Below are positions 1 through 8,146 of a DNA stretch of 64,000 nucleotides, piece by piece (position 1 is the stretch's first letter; each line of letters opens with the position of its first letter). The position numbers and the translations under genes are program-made. The notes under the pieces are model-generated. The model saw nothing but the letters and a program-made list of their open reading frames with translations, had not been told where the DNA came from and made no database searches. Source of the DNA: an uncultured Flavobacterium sp. (lineage in GTDB: Bacteria > Bacteroidota > Bacteroidia > Flavobacteriales > Flavobacteriaceae); NCBI RefSeq assembly GCF_943913405.1, contig NZ_CALTYA010000001.1, positions 1 to 64,000 on the forward strand, in the 5' to 3' direction.

Positions 1-31
1 TGCAAAGATTGGAAGGTTTCGCAAAGTTTTG
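1..31. repeat. CGCAAAG-type intergenic repeat
   Basis: Two GCAAAG units around a GATTGGAAGGT core. The unit GCAAAGATTGGAAGGT recurs exactly near 44371, where it again is followed by a second GCAAAG. It belongs to the GCAAAG/CTTTGC family seen at several intergenic places in this window. No gene was found in 1-189; the remainder holds an ATCTGTGT/ACACAGAT inverted pair (68-75 and 102-109) and a terminator. Confidence 0.6.
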
Positions 32-130
32 AAAAACAAAAAACTATATATTTTTTTAATTTTTAAAATCTGTGTCTCAAAGCAAATATTATATTTTAGC
101 AACACAGATCATAGAAATTTATAAAATAAA

Positions 131-159
131 ATGCCCGCCAAATTACTTCAGCGGACATT
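131..159 (-). terminator. Terminator of the sigma/anti-sigma/OMP operon
   Basis: On the minus strand a stem TGTCCGC pairs with GCGGGCA (one G-T pair) across a 12-base loop and is followed by a T-rich run. It sits about 30 bases after the stop of the last operon gene. Confidence 0.55.
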
Positions 160-189
160 TAACGTATCTAACTAACTTTAATACACAAA

Positions 190-1221
190 TTATATATCGA
201 AACGCAATCCTAATGATATGTTGTTTTGATCAACTGCATTGTCCTTGAATAGCGGATTCAGGTCATATTTTAGATAAAAACTCATGTCCCCATATCCAAC
301 ATAAGTACTCAATCCATAAACAAAATCATTTACATTAAAATTGCCTTTGGTTACTTGCTTAGTCTTGTAGTCTTCGATATCATATTTCAAAATCTGCTTT
401 GATTTTACGTTTACGCCTGCGAAACCTCCCAAGCCCACACGAAGACCTTGATGCCTTGTTTTTGAAAAATCGAATTCTAAATGCACCGGCAACACTAAAT
501 TCACATTTCTGAATCGCGAATCTTTCATGTGAACCGGATTTGTTTCTAACATAGTTTCCTTTCCATTATCAACAAACATGCGGTTTTCAGTTGCTTTCAA
601 ATCATTGTACATTACTGAAAGTCCGTATTGCAAATGAAGAAGGTTGCTGTTTTTTCCCAGTTTTGTATTGAAAGCAAGTCCCCATTCATAAAAACGTGAT
701 CCTGCATATTTGAAATCGGAATGAGCAACTGCTCCGTCTGTAACCAGATTATTTGCGCCGATTGCAAAGACCAAATAAGAATGCGTACGACGATTTAAGT
801 AACGCTTTGTTGCGATCGTATCTTTTTTTCTTGGTCCAGAATTGAATTCAAAAATGTTTCCTAATTTGATCGAATTCACATACCCCGGCCTGTCATAAAC
901 TGATTCAAAACTTTTATTTCTTTCTAGAAGAGCAATCTGGCTGTCTGTAATTATAGTCTTATCTTCAATATTCAACGCTCTTTTTTGCGCCGCTTCTTCT
1001 TTAAGTTTTTGAGCCTCTTCTTTTGTGATTTCGTTTTTCTTTAAGCGTTCTTCGATTTTCAGAATGTCTTTCTGAAGGCCTTCTTTTTCAGAAGCTTCAA
1101 TTTGATTCTTGTATTCTGTCAAAGACTTGATTTCTTCTTTATAATCATAAGTCTGCGCTGCTAAATTTTGGACACAAAAGACCACTACCACTATTGTGAT
1201 ATAAAAAATAATTCTGTTCAT
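190..1221 (-). CDS. Exported outer-membrane beta-barrel-type protein
   Basis: A 343-residue protein with a signal peptide (about residues 1-22, ending LAAQ). A charged, helix-prone segment (about 25-90, rich in E and K) probably forms a coiled coil. From about residue 140 to the end there are alternating hydrophobic and polar strands with aromatic and glycine spacing, ending in NNISLGLRFDI, typical of a small outer-membrane barrel. It is the last gene of an operon behind an anti-sigma factor and an ECF sigma factor, with a gap of 23 bases, so it is likely a target or sensor of that regulator. The function is not recognised; the barrel assignment is by pattern, not by a named family. Confidence 0.6.
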   Translation of the reverse strand: MNRIIFYITIVVVVFCVQNLAAQTYDYKEEIKSLTEYKNQIEASEKEGLQKDILKIEERLKKNEITKEEAQKLKEEAAQKRALNIEDKTIITDSQIALLERNKSFESVYDRPGYVNSIKLGNIFEFNSGPRKKDTIATKRYLNRRTHSYLVFAIGANNLVTDGAVAHSDFKYAGSRFYEWGLAFNTKLGKNSNLLHLQYGLSVMYNDLKATENRMFVDNGKETMLETNPVHMKDSRFRNVNLVLPVHLEFDFSKTRHQGLRVGLGGFAGVNVKSKQILKYDIEDYKTKQVTKGNFNVNDFVYGLSTYVGYGDMSFYLKYDLNPLFKDNAVDQNNISLGLRFDI

Positions 1222-1244
1222 GATGTTGATTTTTAATTGATGAT

Positions 1245-1946
1245 TTAATTGTTTCTTTCTGCTACAAAAGTTTTGGTTTCTTTGTAGCCATCTTTCAATA
1301 AGTCGAAAACTTTTTGTTTAAAAGAATTATCGAGTCCTCGTTCTGCGTCCAGAAGAAGTGCTGTGGCATCGACTTTTTTAGTTGTCTTGTTAAACAAACG
1401 CTGTGCTGCGATGTCTTTTTTTGCTTTGCTGAGCAAGTCATTTATTTCCTGATCAGTTACACCTCTTTCAGACTTGCTGAGTTCCATGATTTTCTGGGCC
1501 ACTTCTTCAGCTTTAACATCTTCAATTGCAACTTCTTGTTTTGTAGTTGTTTCAAGAATTTGATTCTTAACTTGTTCTTTTTTGATTGATGATTTTTGAG
1601 CTTGATGAGACTCAGATTGATGATTTTCGTTGCTTGCAATTACTTCTTCTTTTGCTGAAAAAGGCGTTTCTTTTATTTCTTGTGGCTTATTTTCTTTTTT
1701 ATTTTCCAATACAATACCTTTTTGGCTATCTATTTGTTCCGTTTTTGATTGATTGAAAAAAATCGTTCCAACCAATAGAAATCCCAAAAAACTTGCCGCA
1801 ATATACATCCATGTTCTTTTCGGTTTTTTCTTTTCAGCAACCGAAAGCATTGCATCCAGCCTGTCCCATGCTTTTTCAGAAGGCTGAATCTCCCTTTTAT
1901 TCAGCTGGTCTCTAAAATTTTGCTCTAATTTATTATTCGGTTCCAT
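1245..1946 (-). CDS. Putative anti-sigma factor (single-pass membrane protein)
   Basis: A 233-residue protein with a soluble N-terminal part (about 1-44) holding the motif EKAWDRLDAML, typical of Flavobacteriia anti-sigma proteins. One membrane segment lies near residues 46-64, followed by a long charged, lysine/glutamate-rich C-terminal part that would lie in the periplasm. The gene starts inside the end of the ECF sigma gene (14-base overlap, different frame), the usual arrangement for translational coupling of a sigma factor to its inhibitor. The assignment rests on topology and neighbours. No zinc-binding HxxxCxxC motif is visible, so it is not a ZAS-type anti-sigma factor. Confidence 0.65.
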   Translation of the reverse strand: MEPNNKLEQNFRDQLNKREIQPSEKAWDRLDAMLSVAEKKKPKRTWMYIAASFLGFLLVGTIFFNQSKTEQIDSQKGIVLENKKENKPQEIKETPFSAKEEVIASNENHQSESHQAQKSSIKKEQVKNQILETTTKQEVAIEDVKAEEVAQKIMELSKSERGVTDQEINDLLSKAKKDIAAQRLFNKTTKKVDATALLLDAERGLDNSFKQKVFDLLKDGYKETKTFVAERNN

Positions 1947-2493
1947 TTTGAAAATTCTTTAATTTATTAATTTGTGCCTGCAACATTTTACGGGCGTGCG
2001 ACAATTGCGATTTCGATGTTCCTTCATTTATTCCAAGCATTTTCGCAATTTCTTGGTGTTTAAATCCTTCAATGGCATACAAATTGAAAACCATCTTGTA
2101 TCCATCTGGCAGACCGTCAATTAAAAACTGAATATCTTCTACATTAAATTGACTGTGAGTATTATTATGTGTTTCTTCGAAGAAATTTTCATCTTCTATA
2201 TATTTCACTTTTTTCTGAACTCTGATAAAAGAAATGCATTCGTTCACCATTATTCTTCTGATCCAACCTTCAAAACTTCCTTTATGCTCAAAATTTTTCA
2301 GGTTTGTAAAAACTTTCATGAAAGCCGTAATCATGATATCTTCTGCCTGGTGCAAATCTTTGATATACTGACGGCAGACGCTCAACATTTTTGGCGAATG
2401 ACTTGAGTAGATTTTTTGCTGCGCATGTCGGTTATTCTCGACAGCGAGTGCGATGATATCTCTTTCTTCCTGATGTAAGTTTATTACTTTCAC
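1933..2493 (-). CDS. RNA polymerase ECF-type sigma factor
   Basis: A 186-residue sigma-70 family protein. Region 2 is visible at about residues 25-95 (the stretch from DLHQAEDIMITAFMKVFTNL to GSFEGWIRRIMVNECISFIR) and region 4 at about 120-175 (GYKMVFNLYAIEGFKHQEIAKMLGI, then GTSKSQLSHARK). Regions 1 and 3 are absent, as expected for the ECF group. The best start is a GTG: no in-frame ATG occurs until about residue 36, inside region 2, and a stop lies shortly upstream. The downstream partner is a membrane protein that is probably its anti-sigma factor. An ECF-type promoter lies about 55 bases upstream, suggesting autoregulation. The regulon is unknown. Confidence 0.9.
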   Translation of the reverse strand: MKVINLHQEERDIIALAVENNRHAQQKIYSSHSPKMLSVCRQYIKDLHQAEDIMITAFMKVFTNLKNFEHKGSFEGWIRRIMVNECISFIRVQKKVKYIEDENFFEETHNNTHSQFNVEDIQFLIDGLPDGYKMVFNLYAIEGFKHQEIAKMLGINEGTSKSQLSHARKMLQAQINKLKNFQNGTE

Positions 2494-2547
2494 TTTTGTT
2501 TCTGATTTAATTCAGATTTGAATACTATTGTTAGTCTTCTATTAGCA

Positions 2548-2575
2548 TAGACGAGATTGGTTCAAAAAAGGTTGC
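2548..2575 (-). promoter_or_regulatory. Predicted autoregulated ECF promoter
   Basis: Read on the minus strand, GCAACC (2575-2570) is followed after exactly 16 bases by CGTCTA (2553-2548). AAC-N16-CGTC is the classical ECF sigma promoter layout, and it lies directly ahead of the ECF sigma gene with a leader of about 50 bases. It does not resemble the TTG/TAnnTTTG housekeeping promoters seen elsewhere in the window. Confidence 0.65.
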
Positions 2576-2633
2576 ATGGGACGAAAAAAAAATTATTTTT
2601 TTTATTAGCAATTAGCGCATTCGCCAATTAGCG

Positions 2634-3614
2634 CTACTTTTTTCTTTCAATAACATAATTTACCATCAAGGTAAGTGCGTCTTTATAAGCAGAATCAGTA
2701 AAATCTTGGATAAGCGCCAAAGCTTCCTGCTGAAATTCAACCATTTTTTCTTCGGCATACGTAAGTCCGTGGTTATTTTTTACAAAAGCAATAACTTCTT
2801 TAACGCGCTTTTTGTCTTTGTTGTGATTTTTTATAGAATTAATCACCCAGCTTTTTTCTTTTGGAGTGCAATTATTCAGAACATGAATTAATGGAAGTGT
2901 CATTTTCTGTTCTTTAATATCAATTCCGGTTGGTTTTCCGATGGCATCATCCGTATAATCAAAAAGATCATCTTTAATCTGGAAAGCCATTCCGATTAAT
3001 TCACCAAACTTTCGCATTTTTTCTACAACTAAAACATCTTCCGGATTCACCGAACAAGCACCAAGAGCACAACAAGCCGCAATTAATGTTGCCGTTTTCT
3101 GGCGGATGATTTCGTAGTAAACATCTTCTGTAATATCTAATCTTCGGGCTTTTTCAATCTGCAATAATTCTCCCTCGCTCATTTCTCTAACGGCTACGGA
3201 AATTATTTTCAGCAAATCAAAATCTCCATTGTCAATCGAAAGCAAAAGCCCTTTTGACAATAAGTAATCTCCGACAAGAACTGCAATTTTATTTTTCCAT
3301 AAAGCATTTATCGAGAAAAATCCGCGGCGGCGATTACTGTCATCCACAACGTCATCATGAACCAAAGTTGCCGTGTGAATCAACTCAATAACAGAAGCGC
3401 CACGATAAGTTCTTTCGTTTACATTTCCGTCAGAAACCATTTTTGCAGTTAAAAACACGAACATCGGTCGCATTTGCTTGCCTTTTCGGTTAACGATGTA
3501 ATAAGTGATTCTGTTGAGCAAAGCCACTTTTGAAGACATTGCTTCGTGAAACTTTTTCTCGAAAAGTTCCATTTCGGCAAGAATGGGCTGTTTTATTTGC
3601 TCTGTGATTTTCAT
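2634..3614 (-). CDS. Trans-type polyprenyl diphosphate synthase
   Basis: A 326-residue all-helical isoprenyl synthase that condenses isopentenyl diphosphate onto an allylic diphosphate. It likely supplies the menaquinone side chain (octaprenyl/heptaprenyl synthase type), although chain length cannot be fixed from sequence alone. The first aspartate-rich motif is DDVVDD (D87, D88, D91) followed by NRRRG. The second is DDLFDYTDD (from D215) followed by GKPTGID. I use the ATG at 3614; the longer frame would begin with a TTG that overlaps the -7 promoter box. It is separated from upstream rlmN by a terminator and so is probably transcribed alone. Confidence 0.92.
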   Translation of the reverse strand: MKITEQIKQPILAEMELFEKKFHEAMSSKVALLNRITYYIVNRKGKQMRPMFVFLTAKMVSDGNVNERTYRGASVIELIHTATLVHDDVVDDSNRRRGFFSINALWKNKIAVLVGDYLLSKGLLLSIDNGDFDLLKIISVAVREMSEGELLQIEKARRLDITEDVYYEIIRQKTATLIAACCALGACSVNPEDVLVVEKMRKFGELIGMAFQIKDDLFDYTDDAIGKPTGIDIKEQKMTLPLIHVLNNCTPKEKSWVINSIKNHNKDKKRVKEVIAFVKNNHGLTYAEEKMVEFQQEALALIQDFTDSAYKDALTLMVNYVIERKK

Positions 3615-3620
3615 TGGAAG

Positions 3621-3628
3621 CAAATTTA
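3621..3628 (-). promoter_or_regulatory. TAnnTTTG -7 box of the polyprenyl synthase
   Basis: TAAATTTG on the minus strand, ending 6 bases before the ATG at 3614. No clear TTG at the -33 distance. The transcript would have almost no leader. Confidence 0.45.
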
Positions 3629-3640
3629 AGAAAATTACAT

Positions 3641-3677
3641 GGAGATTCGCAGAGAAGTCTTCGAGATTCGCAAAGAT
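3641..3677. repeat. GAGATTCGCAAAG intergenic repeat
   Basis: Two near-copies of GAGATTCGCA(A/G)AG separated by about 10 bases, a member of the GCAAAG-rich intergenic family of this window. Confidence 0.5.
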
Positions 3678-3690
3678 TTTTTTAAAACAA

Positions 3691-3722
3691 AAAACCTGAC
3701 AATTTTATAATTATCAGGTTTT
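3691..3722 (-). terminator. rlmN terminator
   Basis: ACCTGA/TCAGGT stem extended by AATT pairing, followed on the minus strand by a run of T. It lies 32 bases after the rlmN stop. Confidence 0.75.
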
Positions 3723-3753
3723 GAAAAATTTATGTAGAATATGTAGAAACAAC

Positions 3754-4797
3754 TTAAGCTTCTTTGTTTGCAAGCTGTCCGCAAGCGGCATCAATGTCTT
3801 TTCCTCTGCTTCGGCGAACTTTAACAACAATTCCGGTCGCTTCTAAAGCCTTGATATAAGCATTTATGGATTCTTCTGAGGCCTGCTGAAATTCACCATC
3901 ATCAATCGGATTATATTCTATCAGATTTACTTTGCAAGGAACATATTTGCAAAATTTCACCAAAGCATCGATGGAAGCCTTGTTGTCATTGATATCTTTC
4001 CAAACTACATATTCGTAAGAAACTTTGCTCTTTGTTTTTCTGTACCAATATTCCAAAGCTTCGCGCAAATCTGCCAACGGAAAATTCTTGCTGAAAGGCA
4101 TAATTCTAGCACGGATTTCGTCAATTGCCGAATGCAGGGAGACGGCAAGCTTGAATTTCACTTCGTCGTCGGCTAATTTCTTGATCATTTTTGGAACTCC
4201 AGATGTGGAAACCATGATTCGTTTTGGCGACATTCCCAAACCTTCCGATGAAGTTATCATTTCGATAGCTTTCAAAACGTTATTGTAATTCATCAAAGGC
4301 TCGCCCATTCCCATAAAAACAATATTAGAAAGCGGACGATTGTGGTATAATTTACTCTCGTTATCAATTGCTACGACCTGATCATAAATTTCATCCGGAC
4401 CAAGATTTCGCATTCTTTTCAACCTTGCTGTCGCACAAAAATTACAATCTAAACTACAACCCACTTGGCTTGAAACGCAAGCAGTTGTTCTCGTAGCCGT
4501 AGGAATTAAAACCGATTCTACTACTAAACCATCGTGCAAACGAACTGCATTTTTCACGGTTCCGTCTTCACTTCTTTGCATCTGATCAACCTTGATATGA
4601 TTGATCACAAAATTTTCCTCTAACATTTGGCGTGTCGGTTTTGCAACATTGGTCATGTCGTCAAATTTGTGCGCCCCTTTACTCCAAAGCCATTCATAAA
4701 CCTGATTGCCACGAAAAGCCTTGTCTCCATTGGAAACAAAAAAATCGCGCAATTGGTCTTTTGTCAAAGCTCGGATGTCTTTTTTCTCAATTTGCAT
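3754..4797 (-). CDS. rlmN: 23S rRNA (adenine2503-C2)/tRNA methyltransferase RlmN
   Basis: A 347-residue radical-SAM enzyme that methylates C2 of A2503 in 23S rRNA and, in studied homologues, A37 of some tRNAs. The iron-sulfur cysteines are in GCSLDCNFCATA (C114, C118, C121). The GMGEPLMN motif for SAM binding and the C-terminal catalytic cysteine in DAACGQL (C339) are present, as is the N-terminal helical domain. Length is normal for the family. The ATG at 4797 is preceded at only 4 bases by a TAACTTTG box (4802-4809), suggesting a near-leaderless mRNA. It is a single gene with its own terminator. Confidence 0.96.
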   Translation of the reverse strand: MQIEKKDIRALTKDQLRDFFVSNGDKAFRGNQVYEWLWSKGAHKFDDMTNVAKPTRQMLEENFVINHIKVDQMQRSEDGTVKNAVRLHDGLVVESVLIPTATRTTACVSSQVGCSLDCNFCATARLKRMRNLGPDEIYDQVVAIDNESKLYHNRPLSNIVFMGMGEPLMNYNNVLKAIEMITSSEGLGMSPKRIMVSTSGVPKMIKKLADDEVKFKLAVSLHSAIDEIRARIMPFSKNFPLADLREALEYWYRKTKSKVSYEYVVWKDINDNKASIDALVKFCKYVPCKVNLIEYNPIDDGEFQQASEESINAYIKALEATGIVVKVRRSRGKDIDAACGQLANKEA

Positions 4798-4801
4798 GCC
4801 G

Positions 4802-4809
4802 CAAAGTTA
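4802..4809 (-). promoter_or_regulatory. TAnnTTTG -7 box of rlmN
   Basis: TAACTTTG on the minus strand, 4 bases before the rlmN ATG. No obvious TTG at -33. Assigned by position and match only. Confidence 0.4.
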
Positions 4810-4894
4810 ATAACTATTTATGAGATTGGTAACTCTTGCCGTTTATTTCAAATATTGTGCCTGTGCTGCAAAGAAATTTTATAAGATATTTACA

Positions 4895-4930
4895 TAAAAA
4901 AATCGCTATTCTTTTGAGGGAATAGCGATT
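4895..4930 (-). terminator. Terminator of the T9SS type A cargo gene
   Basis: A perfect 11-base stem AATCGCTATTC/GAATAGCGATT with an 8-base loop, followed on the minus strand by seven T. It lies 22 bases after the stop codon of the cargo gene. Confidence 0.85.
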
Positions 4931-4951
4931 CATTTTTAAGCTTTATTGTTA

Positions 4952-7057
4952 TTAATCAATCACAACTTTCTTTTGAATTGTTTCTGATCCGCTTGTCAAT
5001 GTCACAAAATAAATACCTTTTGGCAAATTACTCAAATCAACTTTTGCTTGATCTTTCAAATTGTTCAGCTGGTAAACATTTCTTCCCATTGAAGTATAGA
5101 TTGAAACAGTAAGATTTTCGAAACCAGTCGTATCAATAGTAAAATTACCATTACTAGGATTTGGGTAAATCTTAATCTCTTTCAATGCGATTGGACCAAT
5201 TGGGTCAATCGGCCCTACGATAACTCTTCTTGCAATAGCCACATCTGCTTTAGCTTGATATACATTTCTTCTACAATCTGTCAATTCATATAAGAAAGTA
5301 TAATTGCCAACAGCTACTCCTGCTGGAATTGTAATTACACCTGCTTGATCAATTGTCGCTCCTGGAATTGGGCTAAAAGCTAATGATACTGTAATTCCAG
5401 AATAATAATTGTCGTTAGTCAACACGCTTGGAGTTTGTCCTCCTGTAGCACTGCTTATTGGTGTTGAAAGGAAATTATCATTAAATGCTGCTACAAAAAT
5501 AGTGTCAACAAAAATACTTACATTGGCAGTGTCACAAAGCAAGCTTCCGCCTGAACACAAATTATAAGTAAGCGTATATCCGCCTGGAGCTGTTCCTGGA
5601 GGAATCGTGATTACACCATTAGCATCAATTGTCGCTCCCGGAATTGAAAGTGGCGCAACTAAAGAAACACTTACTGAAGATGGCAAAAACGATAAGCCGT
5701 TTACCGTATCATTTGTAAATACGCTTGGCGTTGTTCCGCCACAAATTGAAATTGGCGTTCTTCTAAAATCATCATCCACTGCGTCAACCCTATCCAAAGG
5801 AATAAGAACCCTGATAGTTACTGTAGCAGTATTATTTGTCAAATCCGGATCTGTTTGGTCGCCCGTGATTGTTGCTGTATTTGCATAACCTCCTCTTGGT
5901 CTTACTGTAGCAACAATTGTCAGCGTTTCTGATACTCCAACTCCTAAATTATTAATCGTCCAAGTTGGTGCAGACCACGTTCCAACAGAAGGCGTTGCGC
6001 TTACAAAAGTATATCCAACTGGAAGAACATCAGTAACGGTCACTCCGGTTGCAGGACTTGGTCCATTATTCGTTGCCGTGATCGTAAAAGTTACATTTGA
6101 TCCCACGGTAGCAGTTCTCACATCAACAATTTTTGTAACCTGCAAATCTGCAACACATTCTGTTATTGTGACAAGTATCGGCGTAGTTGGGCTGTAACAG
6201 TTTCCAATAGGATCATAAAACGCCCCGTAATAAGTTCCTGCACCAACAGCCGCAGGATTGCTAACTGTATTTGCGTTAGTAGCAGGCGTACCTGTATGCC
6301 AAGTAAACGTTGTGCCAAAAGGCTGGCTGGCAACTGGCAATGTAGTTAGATTTGCAGTCGTTTCAGGACATCTGTTTGATAAAGTCCTAGTTCTAAATAC
6401 TGGTGCAGTATTTCCGGCAAGACATCTTCCAAATGTAAAATTACAAGGATTTCCACCAACAAAACCGCTATTTCCTCCTGTGTTTACTAGCGTAATTGTT
6501 GTAAATGGAACTGTCGAAGAAACCGTCACTGCAATATCTCCATATTGAGTTGAAGTCGGAAAATTACAAGTCAAGACATTTCCTGAGATATTAGCGCCAC
6601 ATGCACTTGATAATGAAACAGCACCACCACCATTAACATTTATAGTTCCAACATCCACCAAACCATTAACAGAAGAATAAGTTACCCTTGCATTATTAAC
6701 TGGAGAAGTAAAAGTGTAAGTAATAAAACCCGTGGATGAAAGGCCGGTCCAAACCGAAGTTCCAGTATAGCCACCTGCGAATGGAGAACATACCACACCA
6801 CTTGTTGGAGTACTATAACCAGCAGATGTACTTCCTGTTGAAGTGATACCGATTCCATTTACAGTACATTGAAGATCTGCAACAGCATTAACCGAGAAAT
6901 TGGAATTGCCTGATTCGATGACTGTTCCTGGCTCAATAACTGAAGTTGAGGAATAAAAAACATTCCCGCTTTGGGGATTTTCTACTGAATTTTTGTTGCT
7001 TTGGGCTGACAACATGAATCCGTAGAACAACATAAGCATTGTAATTACTTTTTTCAT
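4952..7057 (-). CDS. T9SS type A sorting-domain surface protein with DUF11 repeat
   Basis: A 701-residue secreted protein. It has a signal peptide (about 1-18, ending LMLSAQ-like) and a Ser/Thr/Gly/Asn-rich beta-sheet body. A DUF11 beta-sandwich spans about residues 300-415 (begins ADLQVTKIVD, contains TNNGPSPATGVTVTDVLP). Two further similar beta domains carry the repeated phrase IPGATID.NGVITIP. The C-terminal type IX sorting domain (about 630-701) is clear: IYPNPSNGNFTID, a GR-N-V.. strand, LPKGIYFVTL and IQKKVVID. It would cross the inner membrane by Sec and the outer membrane by T9SS, with the C-terminal domain removed. An adhesin-like role is inference; no catalytic domain is visible. 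Confidence 0.85.
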   Translation of the reverse strand: MKKVITMLMLFYGFMLSAQSNKNSVENPQSGNVFYSSTSVIEPGTVIESGNSNFSVNAVADLQCTVNGIGITSTGSTSAGYSTPTSGVVCSPFAGGYTGTSVWTGLSSTGFITYTFTSPVNNARVTYSSVNGLVDVGTINVNGGGAVSLSSACGANISGNVLTCNFPTSTQYGDIAVTVSSTVPFTTITLVNTGGNSGFVGGNPCNFTFGRCLAGNTAPVFRTRTLSNRCPETTANLTTLPVASQPFGTTFTWHTGTPATNANTVSNPAAVGAGTYYGAFYDPIGNCYSPTTPILVTITECVADLQVTKIVDVRTATVGSNVTFTITATNNGPSPATGVTVTDVLPVGYTFVSATPSVGTWSAPTWTINNLGVGVSETLTIVATVRPRGGYANTATITGDQTDPDLTNNTATVTIRVLIPLDRVDAVDDDFRRTPISICGGTTPSVFTNDTVNGLSFLPSSVSVSLVAPLSIPGATIDANGVITIPPGTAPGGYTLTYNLCSGGSLLCDTANVSIFVDTIFVAAFNDNFLSTPISSATGGQTPSVLTNDNYYSGITVSLAFSPIPGATIDQAGVITIPAGVAVGNYTFLYELTDCRRNVYQAKADVAIARRVIVGPIDPIGPIALKEIKIYPNPSNGNFTIDTTGFENLTVSIYTSMGRNVYQLNNLKDQAKVDLSNLPKGIYFVTLTSGSETIQKKVVID

Positions 7058-7448
7058 AATTTGTAGGTTTAAATTTATATTACAATGTAAGGAATTTATG
7101 ATTATAAATTATCTGATAATCAACATACAAACTAAAAAAGAGATTTTTTAATTAAGTAAACTTAGTAAGAATTTTCAATAAACGCAGTAAATTCAACCAA
7201 TCGCACAATGCGATTTTTTAAAATATTTTTGAATAAAAAAATAAAAAAAATGAATTATCGAGAAGATTCAAAGCATATTTATTAAAGAATATTCTTTCAT
7301 TTTAAATATATTTCTGCTTTTAAGTTTCTTTAGAAAATAAAAAACCATAAAATTTATGTGAAGAATTAAAAATCTCAAATAAAATATTTATTCTTAATTT
7401 TGGAAAGGAACATTTATAGTTTCTTTTAATTATTCAAATAACTGATCA
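7058..7448. other. 391-base divergent intergenic region
   Basis: AT-rich spacer between the divergently transcribed cargo gene and the O-methyltransferase. It contains long A/T runs and one TAATTTTG match (7395-7402), but no open reading frame worth calling and no strong hairpin. Confidence 0.5.
7395..7402 (+). promoter_or_regulatory. TAnnTTTG -7 box of the O-methyltransferase
   Basis: TAATTTTG, 46 bases before the ATG at 7449. No clear TTG at -33, so the call is tentative. Confidence 0.35.
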
Positions 7449-8090
7449 ATGCATTTCATATCTCCCGAATTAGAACTTTATGTAGAAAAACATTCTCAAA
7501 ATGAGCCTGCACTTTTGGCGGCTTTGCATAGGGAAACTTTCCAAAAGATAATGCAACCTCGAATGTTAAGCGGACATTTTCAAGGCCGGGTTTTAAGCAT
7601 GCTTTCAAAATTAATCCGTCCGTTAAATATTTTAGAAATTGGTACTTATACTGGCTATGCAACCTTATGTCTTGCTGAAGGAATGCAGGAAAATGGTTCG
7701 ATTGATACTATTGACATCAATGAAGAATTATTTGATATCCAAAAAAAATATTTTGATTTGTCAGTTTGGAAAAATCAAATTTCACAGCATTTAGGTGATG
7801 CTTTGGAGATAGTTCCTAGCTTAAATAAAAAATACGATTTAGTTTTTATTGATGCCGACAAAGACAATTACCTGAAATATTTTGACTTGATCGTTCCTAT
7901 AGTAAATAAAGGCGGAATCATTCTTTCTGATAATGTTTTGTGGAGTGGCAAAGTTTTAGAAACACCTGATCCAAGAGATTTAAGTACAAATGTTTTGGTT
8001 GAATATAATAAAAAAGTAAATGAAGATCCGAGGGTTGAAACCGTTTTGTTGCCAATTCGCGACGGATTGACTGTTTCTAGAATAGTATAA
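7449..8090 (+). CDS. Class I SAM-dependent O-methyltransferase
   Basis: A 213-residue soluble enzyme of the catechol/caffeoyl-CoA O-methyltransferase family. The SAM-binding motif is LEIGTYTGYATLCLAEG (about 60-76). The metal and substrate motif FIDADKDNYLKYFD is near 137-150, followed by ILSDNVLWSGKV near 163. Length is normal for the bacterial members. The natural substrate is unknown; family members act on catechols and sometimes on tRNA wobble uridine (TrmR type). It stands alone, convergent with the following gene. Confidence 0.9.
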   Translation: MHFISPELELYVEKHSQNEPALLAALHRETFQKIMQPRMLSGHFQGRVLSMLSKLIRPLNILEIGTYTGYATLCLAEGMQENGSIDTIDINEELFDIQKKYFDLSVWKNQISQHLGDALEIVPSLNKKYDLVFIDADKDNYLKYFDLIVPIVNKGGIILSDNVLWSGKVLETPDPRDLSTNVLVEYNKKVNEDPRVETVLLPIRDGLTVSRIV

Positions 8091-8116
8091 AAAAAAGCTG
8101 TCTTTTCAGACAGCTT
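8088..8116 (-). terminator. Terminator between convergent genes
   Basis: AAGCTGTCT/AGACAGCTT stem with a very short loop, followed on the minus strand by eight T. It serves the minus-strand gene ending at 8147 and may also stop transcription from the O-methyltransferase side. Confidence 0.75.
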
Positions 8117-8146
8117 CCCCAAATATATAAAACATAAAACCCAATA

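Noticed and set aside
5607..6548. Several plus-strand frames inside the T9SS type A gene
   Set aside because: Shadows of a low-complexity coding strand; no start signals, no known motifs, and the minus-strand protein is clear.
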